Below are positions 46,970 through 55,286 of a stretch of DNA of 64,000 bases, in pieces; the first letter of the stretch is position 1; each line of letters begins with the position of its first letter. This DNA is from DATCJA01 sp963814955. GTDB taxonomy: Bacteria > Acidobacteriota > Vicinamibacteria > Vicinamibacterales > UBA2999. Made by a program: the position numbers and the translations under genes. The DNA is taken from assembly GCA_963814955.1 (NCBI GenBank), contig CAWFEX010000016.1:78415-142414 (forward strand). The letters run 5' to 3'. The notes below the pieces were generated by a model, which was not told where the DNA came from, made no database searches, and saw only the letters and a program-made list of their open reading frames with translations.

Positions 46970-47368
46970 ATGAAGCGCCATTTCATCTTCGCTTTTCTGG
47001 CCTGCGTCCTCGTTGCCGGCGCTCAAGCGCTGGCTCATCATTCGTTTGCGGCGACATATCTCGAGGATCAGTCGGTCACGATTGAAGGCGAGATCGTGCA
47101 GTTCCTTCTGCGAAACCCGCATTCGTTCGTACACGTCATGGTCAAACAGCCGGATGGTACGAGCGCGCGCTACGTGGTGGAGTGGGGCTCCCCGGCGCAG
47201 TTGAGCGGGCGAGTGTCCAGAGACACCCTCAAGCCGGGCGATCACGTCATCATCAGCGGCAATCCCGGTCGGAATGCTTCGGATAACCGGGTGCGTTTGC
47301 TCACGTTCCAGCGTCCAAAGGACGGCTGGAGCTGGGGGTTGCTGCCCGACGAGAAGTTCGATCGATAA
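46970..47368 (+). CDS. DUF6152 family secreted protein (divergent)
   Basis: 132 residues, ATG 46970 after GGGAG. Signal peptide MKRHFIFAFLACVLVAGAQALA, predicted mature start HHSFAATYLEDQSVTIEG, then FLLRNPHSFVHVMV and YVVEWGSPAQL. The three His are kept although WTNPH became LRNPH. A Trp-rich tail (RPKDGWSWGLLPDEKF) is special to this copy. It stands alone between a BIME and a receptor gene. Confidence 0.85.
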   Translation: MKRHFIFAFLACVLVAGAQALAHHSFAATYLEDQSVTIEGEIVQFLLRNPHSFVHVMVKQPDGTSARYVVEWGSPAQLSGRVSRDTLKPGDHVIISGNPGRNASDNRVRLLTFQRPKDGWSWGLLPDEKFDR

Positions 47369-47453
47369 GCAGCATTTCTGGCACCAGATTCCCGGCTCCC
47401 GCCCTCCAGCGGCAACGGCCCGGCGTTCATCCGTTGCGTGCCTTTTCCGCTGA

Positions 47454-47481
47454 TTGACAAACCCCACCCGGCAGCTATACT
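47454..47481 (+). promoter_or_regulatory. putative sigma-70 type promoter of the TBDR at 47565
   Basis: TTGACA at 47454-47459, a 16-bp spacer, TATACT at 47476-47481. The best promoter match in the window, 84 bp before the start codon. Confidence 0.6.
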
Positions 47482-47564
47482 CACGCCCAACTTTGCGCCC
47501 GTCCTCTTTTGCGCTCGAATTGTCTCTGAAGACGCTGCTCGATCCACCGGCGAGGAGGCCTGGA

Positions 47565-50500
47565 ATGAATCGCGTTTTGCGCGCGCTGCTCGGCGTTGTT
47601 TTGATCCTGCCCCTGGTTGCCACCGATACGTGGGCCCAGGCTACCGCCCAGATCAACGGCACAGTCGTTGATTCGAGCGGCGGTGTTCTTCCGGGCGTGA
47701 CCGTCACGGCTATTCAGACCGAGACGGGATTCCGCCGTGAGGCCGTGAGCGATGAAGCCGGGTCGTACGTGCTCCTCAATCTGCCGCTTGGACCGTACCG
47801 CCTCGAAGGCATGCTGTCGGGGTTCCGCGCCTTTGCGCAAACAGGCATCGTGCTGCAGGTGAACAGCAACCCGGTGATCCCGATCACGATGCAGCTTGGC
47901 AGCGTGGAAGAAACAGTGTCCGTCGAAGCGTCGGCGCCGCTGGTCGAGACCCGTAATCCGGCGATCGGCGGTCTCATCGACAACGAACAGGTCGAGGCGC
48001 TGCCGCTCGAAGGCCGCAATCCGGTAATGCTGGTCATGATGGCAGGTGCCGCTGCCGACACTGGTGCGCCGACCAGCCGCAGCATGACCACGAGCCGGGG
48101 GATTGCCATTACCGGCGGACAGCCGTTCGCTGTCAGCTACCTGCTCGACGGCGCCATGCATAACAACGTGCTCGACGGTCTCAACCTGCCTCTTCCGTTT
48201 CCCGACGCACTCCAGGAGTTCAGCGTGGAAACGAGCTCGCAGAACGCGCAGAACGGCCGTCAGGGAAGCGGCACGGTCAACGTCGTCACGAAGGCCGGGA
48301 CGAACCTGTACCACGGCGATCTGTTCGAGTTCCATCGTCATCACCGCTTCAACGCCACGAGCCCGTTCGCGGCCGTCGATCGCACTACTGGCAAGCGCCG
48401 GAGCGACGGCCGGGTGCGCAATCAGTTCGGCGGCACATTCGGCGGTCCGATCGCCACGGACCGGGTGTTCTTCTTCGGCGCGCACCAGGGCACGCGCGAA
48501 ACGATCACGCCCGCCGACATCATCACGTTCATCCCCACCGCCGCGATGCTGGCTGGCGATTTCACGCAGGTGGCCTCGGCGGCCTGCCGGGCACAGGGCA
48601 GCGTGGCGCTCCGTGCACCATTCGTCGACAACCGTGTCAGCCCTGCGATGCTCAGTCCTGCGGCGGTGAAGATCGCGCAGCGGCTGCCCACGACCACCGA
48701 CCCGTGCGGCCGTATCACGTATTCACGCCAGCTGGAGCCGCGCGAAGGACAAACAATCGGCCGCGTCGACTGGCAGATTTCGCAGGGCCAGACGCTCTTC
48801 GCGCGATACATGCGGACGACGACGTTCTGGAATCCAGCGTTGTCGAACAGCCCCGACAACATTCTCGTGGCGGGGACAACGGGCGGCGGCGGGCCGCGAC
48901 AGCGATTCACAGTCACTCGCCGTTGGCCACACGCAGGTGTTGAGCAGCTCGACGGTCAACAACATCCGCTTCACTGCCAACCGGACCAATGTCCACCGCA
49001 CGCACACCGACATGTTCGGTCCCGAGGACGTCGGAGTGAACATCTTCACTCACGTGCCGGAGTACATGATCGTCAGCATCACCGGCGCGTTCGGCATCAA
49101 TTTCGGCACCGAAACGGACTCCTTTTACCGGCCGAATACCTACGCGTTTTCCGATGACCTGACGATGGTGCGCGGGAATCATCAGTGGGGCTTCGGCGTG
49201 GCGATGGGCTTCAACGACTGGAAAACGCTCTCCAACGTGCGTTCGCCGGGCGCGTTCAGCTTCAACGGCAACGTCACCGGATTGCCGCTGGCCGACTTCC
49301 TCGATCGGGCGCGTATTCGAGTTCAGGCAGTCGACTCCGTTTACGCTCGATATCCAGCAGAAGTACTTCGGGCTCTACGGGCAGGACACGTGGAAGGTGT
49401 CGCCGAACATCACCGTGAACTACGGCGCGCGATGGGAGCCCTGGTTCCCGCAGCAGCACCAGCAGAGTCAGATCTACAACTTCTCAGACGAACGGTTCCG
49501 GGCCGGTCAGCGCAGCACGGCTTTTCCGCAGGCACCTCCGGGCTTCACCTACCCCGGCGATCCAGGATTTCCCGAGCAAAGCCGGGATGTACGCGGAATG
49601 GGCCAACGTGCAGCCGCGCGTGGGCATTGCGTGGGATCCGAAGGGCGACGGCCGCACGTCGGTGCGCGCCGGCTACGGCATGAACAGCAACTTCATCGCC
49701 GGTGAGTTCTATTTCGACGCCGCGCAGGCGCCGCCGTTCGGGCTGGAGCAGCGGTTGACCGGCAACGTCCTGTTCGACGATCCGTGGGGCAGCAACGGCC
49801 GGGTCAACCCATATCCGATTGCGCTCGGATCCACACCTTCAGTTCCCGCCGTACGCGCTGCTGATCCAGGCGCCAACAGACCTCGAGACCACGCGCGTCC
49901 ATAGCTGGAACGTAGGTGTGCAGCACCAGATTGGCGACAGCATCGGCGTGTCGGCCAGCTACCTCGGCAACCGGCTGATGAACGTCTGGGGCGACGTCAC
50001 TGGTAATCCGGGCACGATTCCCGCCGCGTCACCGACGGGCCGTGCACGCTCCGCAACCCCGACGCGCCAGGCGGCGTCCAGACGTATCCCAACTGCTCGG
50101 CGGCCCCGCTCGATGTCCGCCGCGAGATCACGCAGGCCAATCCGGACATCGGACGGTTCATCGGATATCTCGACTGGGTCACCGACCAGGGATGGCAGCG
50201 GTATCACGGCCTGCTGCTCTCGTTCCAGCGCCGTTCGGTCAACGGTGTCAGCACGAGCGCGAACTACACGCTCTCGAGCTGCCGCGGTCTGGTCAACCAG
50301 GGCGGCACACCACTGAACGTCGGCACGGGTTACACACGTTCGGTGTCGCTCATCAATCCACCGGCCGACATGCAGGAACTGTTCGACGCGGATGAGGGCC
50401 CGTGCAGCAACTCGCCGAGACACATCTTCAACGTGACGGCGAGCGTCGAGACGCCACAGTTCGCAAGCACTGCGGCCCGCATGATCGCCTCCGGGTGGCG

Positions 50501-50942
50501 GCTCTCGGGGATCTTCCGGGCGCAGTCGGGCGATTGGCTGACGGTCAGCACCGGCGTGCTCTCGTTTAATGGCGTCCAGGCGACCACCGCACGTGTGAAC
50601 GAGATCAGTGACGACGTGTACGGCAACGGTACGCGTGACAACTGGTTCAATCCCGCGGCCTTTGCCCAGCCGGTTCCGGGAACCTACGGGAACTCGGAGC
50701 GCAACGCCTATCTCGGCATGGTCCGGCGGCAGGTCGATCTGTCGCTGGTGCGGGCGTTCCGCTTCGGGGCGGCGCATCGCATCGAGGCGCGGATCGAGGC
50801 GTTCAATGCGCTCAACTGGTTCAGGCCGCTGCCGGGTAGCGATCAGTCGCCCGTCAGGAATTTCAGCGATCCCAACTTCGGGAAGTATCTCGCGTCCGAC
50901 GAGCCGCGCGTCATGCAGTTTGCGGTGAAGTACTCGTTCTGA
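47565..50942 (+). CDS. TonB-dependent receptor with CarboxypepD_reg domain, five frameshifts
   Basis: About 1124 residues after repair. ATG 47565 follows GAGGAGG. The signal peptide ends DTWAQ. Regulatory domain GTVVDSSGGVLPGVTV, plug QTGIVLQVNSNP, VEALPLEGRNPVML, YLLDGAMHNNVLDG, VVTKAGTNLYHG. Extra G at 48891-48893, 49303, 49574 and 49827-49828 and a missing G near 50028 together return to the first frame. The pieces join as SLAVGHTQVLSS, RVFEFRQSTPFTLD, SKAGMYAEWANVQPRVG, DPHLQFPPYALLIQ and VTDGPCTLRNPDAPGG. The end AVKYSF has the terminal Phe. No piece of barrel is missing, which favours sequence error over decay. Confidence 0.85.
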
Positions 50943-50956
50943 TTACGTGGTAGGTG

Positions 50957-51032
50957 GTAGCCGGAGGCCTTCAGGCCTCCGGAACCCACGGCGGCCACCC
51001 GCGACACCGGAGGCCTGAAGGCCTCCGGCTAC
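50957..51032. repeat. inverted pair of REP palindromes (BIME)
   Basis: Plus copy 50957-50982 and minus copy 51007-51032, both GTAGCCGGAGGCC TTCAGG type, enclosing 24 bp. Lies between the two last receptor genes. Confidence 0.8.
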
Positions 51033-51056
51033 CAGCCACTAGCTCGGAGGTTCATC

Positions 51057-54000
51057 ATGAACCGCTTGCTCCGCAGCCTCTCCATCTGCTCGCTTGTCCT
51101 CCTCCTCGCCAGCGCCGCGTGGGCGCAGGCGACCGCACAACTCAGCGGAACGGTCAGAGACGACAGCGGCGCAGTACTCCCTGGCGTGACCGTCACCGTT
51201 ACGCAAACGGATACCGCATTCACCCGCACCGTCGTGACGGACGAGACAGGCGCGTACGTTCTTCCTAACCTCCCTCTCGGGCCTTATCGCGTCGAAGCGT
51301 CGCTTCAGGGATTTCGGACGTTCGCGCAGACCGGGATCGTGCTGCAGGTTGGCGCCTCTCCTGTGCTGAACCCGGTATTGGCCGTAGGCGAACTGGCTGA
51401 AACAGTCACCGTGGAGGCGGCGACGCCGCTGGTCGACGTCCGGAGCGCCGGCATCTCCGAAGTGGTCGAGAACGCCCGAATCGTGGAGTTGCCGCTCAAC
51501 GGCCGGAACGCTGCGATGCTCGTGTTGATGGTGGGCGCCGCTGTGAACACTGGCGACGTCAGCGGGCAGCGAAATCGCGCTGATTCGGTTGCCATCTCGG
51601 TTGCCGGCGGACTGCGTACCGGCGTCGCTTACGTGCTCGACGGCGCGATGCACAACGATCCGTACGACAACACCAACATGCCGTTTCCCTTCCCGGACGC
51701 GCTCCAGGAATTCAGCGTGGCGACCGGCGGTTTGTCGGCCCAGAACGGCATGCACTCCGGGGCGTCGGTCAATGCCGTCACCAAATCGGGCACGAACAGC
51801 CTGCACGGCAACCTGTTCGAGTTCCTGCGCGACCATCGCTTCAACGCCACGGATGCATTCGCGCTGCGAGGGCCCGACGGGAAGAAAGCCAGCGACGGAC
51901 TCGTCCGCAACCAGTTCGGCGGCACGCTCGGTGGACCCGTCCTCAGAGACAAGCTGTTTTTCTTCGGGGCGTATCAGGGCACCATCATGAGACAGACCCC
52001 CGCGTCATTCGTAGGCTTCGTGCCCACGGCCGCGATGCTGGCCGGCGACTTCACGGCGCTGGCCGCCCCGGCGTGCAATGCCGGCCGGCAGGTCGCGCTC
52101 CGGGCGCCCTTCGTGGACAACCGCATCAATCCGGCGCTCTTCAGCCAGCCGGCAGTCAGGGTGGCCGAGAGGCTGCCGGTTGCTGACGATCCGTGCGGCG
52201 AAATCCGGTACCGCGTCCCGCTCGACAACAACGACTCGCAGGCGGTCGTGCGGCTCGATCATCAATGGAGCGCCAACCATTCGATGTTCGGGCGCTACAT
52301 CGACACCTTCGAGCGGCGGCTGCCGACCTTGTCGCGCACCGGCAACATCCTGACCGTCAGACGCGAGTTCGGCGCCAACAAGCGCTCCCGCGCCCGGTCG
52401 ATTGCTCTAGGCGACACCCAGGTATTCGGCGCCAACACGGTCAACGCCTTCCGCGTCACGGTGAACCGCACGTCGAACCGGCTGAACGACCCGCCGGACG
52501 AGTTCTTCGACGCTTCCGATATCGGCGTCAAACTCCACAGCTACGTGCCGGGTGTCATCGGATTGGCCGTCACCAATGCCTTTACGATTTCGGGCGGCAA
52601 TTCGGTCAAGGTGCGCATCGACAACGAGGCATATCAGGTTGCCAACGATCTCTCGGTGGTGCGTGGGCGACACCAGATGTCCTTTGGCGGCAACCTGTCG
52701 TATTGGACGGTCGACAGCGAAGACAACGCCCGCGCGGCCGGCGATTTCAATTTCAACGGCCAGGCCACCGGTCTGCCGCTCGCCGACTTCATGACCGGCC
52801 AGACGTCGCTCGTCCGGCATGGCGCGCCAGGGATTCTGTTGATGAATCAGATGTACCTGGGCCTGTACGCGCAGGACACGTGGAGGACCACCGACCGGGT
52901 GACGCTCAATGCCGGTCTTCGCTGGGAGCCGTTCTTCGGACAGAACATCGAGAACGGCGCGATCTCCAATTTCGTTCCGGACAACTTCCGGCAGGGAATC
53001 CGCACGACGCGATTTCAGAACGCACCGCCCGGGCTCATCTATCCGGGGGATCCGGGATTTCCCGACGGCAAGGCCGGCATGAACCGGCAGTGGCGGAACT
53101 TCTCACCTCGCGGCGGGGTGGCGTGGGACGTGACCGGCGACGGGCGGACCGCGGTTCGCTCGTCGTACGGACTGAACTACGACTTTCCAAGCGCGGTGTA
53201 CCTCTACATCGCCGCGTCTGCGTCACCCTTCGCCAACCGCGTCGAGCTGAGCGCCGTACCCTTCGAGGACCCGTATCGAAACGTGCCTGGTGGAGACACG
53301 CATCCGCTGTCAGCGACTCCGCCGTTCGATGCTCAGTTCCCCGCGTTCGGCGCCTACGGCGTCATGGACCCTGACATCAACTCGGCGCGAGTGCAGTCGT
53401 GGAACGTGACACTCGAGCGGCAGCTTGGTGCGGCGTGGCAGGTGTCGGCAAGCTATCTCGGAAACTACGCCGACCGGTTGTGGGGACAGGTGCACATCAA
53501 CCCGGGCACGTTCATGGGGTTGGGACCGTGCACGATTCACGGCCAGTCGTTCCCGTCGTGCACGGTCACGGGAAATGTCGATCGCCGACGCCCGCTGTAT
53601 CTCGAGAATCCGGTCGCAGGACAGTGGCTGGGCCCCGTCGTTCGCTATGCCGACGTCGGCACGCAGAACTATCGCGGCCTGAAGCTGTCGTTCCGCCGCC
53701 GCGACGACAACGGATTGAGCCTGAGCGGCAACTACACGATTTCCCACTGCGAAGCGGATACGGAAGTCAGCGGGAGCTTCGGTCAATTCGCCAACGGCTA
53801 CCTCGACCCGAACAACCCATCCTTCGATAAGGGCAACTGCTCGCAGAGTCGGACGCATATCGGGAACCTGACGATTGGCGCGCAGACGCCGCGGTTCGAA
53901 AACGTGGCGCTTCGCGCCGTTGCGTCGGACTGGAGGTTGTCGGGGATTGTGAGCGCCACCTCTGGAAACTGGCTGACGGTTACGACCGGCCGCGACATTG

Positions 54001-54362
54001 CGGGAACCGGCATTGCGGCTCAGCGGGTCAATCAGGTGCTGGACGACCCGTATGGCGACAAGTCGCTGAATAACTACCTCAATCCACAGGCCTTCGCGTA
54101 CCCCGCGGCAGGCACCCTGGGCGATCACCGCAATTTCAGTATCGAAGGTCCTGGATTCTGGACCGTCAATCTGGCGCTGTCACGGCTCGTTTCCATCGCG
54201 ACCCAGCGGACGCTGGAGCTGCGCGTGGAAGTGTTCAACCTTCTCAACAATTTCAATTGGGGCAACCCGGCGACCAATCTCGATGCGGGCACCTTCGGGC
54301 GGATCACGACGCAGACGGGTGAACCCCGCATCATGCAGTTCGGGATCAAATACGGGTTCTGA
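51057..54362 (+). CDS. TonB-dependent receptor with CarboxypepD_reg domain
   Basis: 1101 residues, intact. ATG 51057 after TCGGAGG. Signal peptide MNRLLRSLSICSLVLLLASAAWA. GTVRDDSGAVLPGVTV begins the regulatory domain. Plug QTGIVLQVGASP, VVENARIVELPLNGRNAAML, YVLDGAMHNDPYDN, AVTKSGTNSLHG. The barrel ends FGIKYGF. Upstream lies a BIME and no clear promoter, so it may be transcribed with the receptor before it. It precedes the molybdenum hydroxylase operon, but a palindrome and a 294-bp gap intervene. Confidence 0.95.
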   Translation: MNRLLRSLSICSLVLLLASAAWAQATAQLSGTVRDDSGAVLPGVTVTVTQTDTAFTRTVVTDETGAYVLPNLPLGPYRVEASLQGFRTFAQTGIVLQVGASPVLNPVLAVGELAETVTVEAATPLVDVRSAGISEVVENARIVELPLNGRNAAMLVLMVGAAVNTGDVSGQRNRADSVAISVAGGLRTGVAYVLDGAMHNDPYDNTNMPFPFPDALQEFSVATGGLSAQNGMHSGASVNAVTKSGTNSLHGNLFEFLRDHRFNATDAFALRGPDGKKASDGLVRNQFGGTLGGPVLRDKLFFFGAYQGTIMRQTPASFVGFVPTAAMLAGDFTALAAPACNAGRQVALRAPFVDNRINPALFSQPAVRVAERLPVADDPCGEIRYRVPLDNNDSQAVVRLDHQWSANHSMFGRYIDTFERRLPTLSRTGNILTVRREFGANKRSRARSIALGDTQVFGANTVNAFRVTVNRTSNRLNDPPDEFFDASDIGVKLHSYVPGVIGLAVTNAFTISGGNSVKVRIDNEAYQVANDLSVVRGRHQMSFGGNLSYWTVDSEDNARAAGDFNFNGQATGLPLADFMTGQTSLVRHGAPGILLMNQMYLGLYAQDTWRTTDRVTLNAGLRWEPFFGQNIENGAISNFVPDNFRQGIRTTRFQNAPPGLIYPGDPGFPDGKAGMNRQWRNFSPRGGVAWDVTGDGRTAVRSSYGLNYDFPSAVYLYIAASASPFANRVELSAVPFEDPYRNVPGGDTHPLSATPPFDAQFPAFGAYGVMDPDINSARVQSWNVTLERQLGAAWQVSASYLGNYADRLWGQVHINPGTFMGLGPCTIHGQSFPSCTVTGNVDRRRPLYLENPVAGQWLGPVVRYADVGTQNYRGLKLSFRRRDDNGLSLSGNYTISHCEADTEVSGSFGQFANGYLDPNNPSFDKGNCSQSRTHIGNLTIGAQTPRFENVALRAVASDWRLSGIVSATSGNWLTVTTGRDIAGTGIAAQRVNQVLDDPYGDKSLNNYLNPQAFAYPAAGTLGDHRNFSIEGPGFWTVNLALSRLVSIATQRTLELRVEVFNLLNNFNWGNPATNLDAGTFGRITTQTGEPRIMQFGIKYGF

Positions 54363-54483
54363 TTCGGACGATAGGCACTCATTACGGGCCACAGAGGCAC
54401 AGAGTGTGATCCTCGGCGTCTTATTCGGAGAAGGATTCGTCGAATCGCTTTACCGCCTGATATCGCTGATCTAGACTCGGTGC

Positions 54484-54543
54484 AACCAGTCAAGGGCTCG
54501 CCCTTGATATCCCGCGGTTCGTGAGTCGAGCCCTTGACTGGTT
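54484..54543. repeat. 60-bp palindrome, copy 2
   Basis: AACCAGTCAAGGGCTCG and CGAGCCCTTGACTGGTT are fully complementary ends. Differs from copy 1 (28924) by a T-A for C-G change made on both arms. A half CACAGAG-type copy lies before it at 54386-54406. Confidence 0.8.
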
Positions 54544-54576
54544 GGCAGTATTGACTTGGCGCGCTCCGCGCGCCTA

Positions 54577-54638
54577 GGACCGCTATACGGCTCACGACAA
54601 CGAGTACGGAATTCTCTTTTGGAGCCGCATAGCGGTCC
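54577..54638. promoter_or_regulatory. dyad in the leader of the molybdenum hydroxylase operon
   Basis: GGACCGCTATACGGCTC (54577-54593) and GAGCCGCATAGCGGTCC (54622-54638) pair with one mismatch. The second arm ends just before the AGGAGG ribosome site, so folding in RNA could affect initiation, or it may be an operator. A weak TTGACT at 54551 precedes it. Confidence 0.45.
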
Positions 54639-54656
54639 ACAGGAGGGCTGCTGACT

Positions 54657-55277
54657 ATGGTGGACGATCAGCGCGACACATCTAAGCATTCCGTTTCGCG
54701 GCGGGCGTTTCTCAAGGGCGGCGCGCTTGCGACGGGCGCCCTGTCGTCGACGCTGATCCCCGACACCGCCGAGGCCCAGCTGCCCGAAGCCGTAGAGCCG
54801 GATCCGCGACGTACGCTCGTCGAGATGAAAGTGAACGGGACCCCGTACCGCAAACAGGTTCCGAACAGGACGACGCTGCTGCAGTTCCTGCGCGAGGATC
54901 TCAAGCTGACAGGGTCGAAGATGGGATGCGATCGCGGTCAGTGCGGCGCCTGCACGGTGGTCGTGAACGGCCGGAACGTCTACTCGTGCACGGCGCTGGC
55001 CGTCGAGGCAACCGGCGCGGACGTACTGACGATCGAAGGGCTCGCCACTGACGAGGCGCTGCATCCAATCCAGCAGGCGTTCATCCAGCACACCGGCTTC
55101 CAGTGCGGGTTCTGTACCTCCGGCCAGATCATGACGACGAAGGCGTTTCTCGATCGCGTGCCCCGCCCCACTGAAGAGGACGCCCGCCGGGCGCTCAGCG
55201 GCAATCTGTGCCGCTGCGCCGCGTATAAACGCATCCTCGAATCGGTCATGACGGCGTCGCGCTTGATGCAGGCTTAG
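54657..55277 (+). CDS. 2Fe-2S subunit of a periplasmic molybdenum hydroxylase (PaoA/YagT-like)
   Basis: 206 residues. ATG 54657 after AGGAGG. A twin-arginine signal, SRRAFLKGGALATGALSSTL, predicts Tat export. The first plant-type ferredoxin cluster motif is CDRGQCGACTV with a distal Cys in YSCTALAV. The second cluster has CGFCTSGQI and NLCRCAAYKRI. This is the standard two-cluster small subunit of the xanthine dehydrogenase family. With the Tat signal and the FAD subunit below it is most like PaoA of the periplasmic aldehyde oxidoreductase PaoABC (family knowledge; substrate unproven). 9 bp before the large subunit. Confidence 0.92.
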   Translation: MVDDQRDTSKHSVSRRAFLKGGALATGALSSTLIPDTAEAQLPEAVEPDPRRTLVEMKVNGTPYRKQVPNRTTLLQFLREDLKLTGSKMGCDRGQCGACTVVVNGRNVYSCTALAVEATGADVLTIEGLATDEALHPIQQAFIQHTGFQCGFCTSGQIMTTKAFLDRVPRPTEEDARRALSGNLCRCAAYKRILESVMTASRLMQA

Positions 55278-55286
55278 GGAGGCAAC

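Noticed and set aside
3232..50028. Programmed frameshifting as the cause of the broken genes
   Set aside because: Sites lack slippery heptamers with a following structure, differ from gene to gene, and paralogs such as 19052, 21510 and 51057 are intact without any shift.
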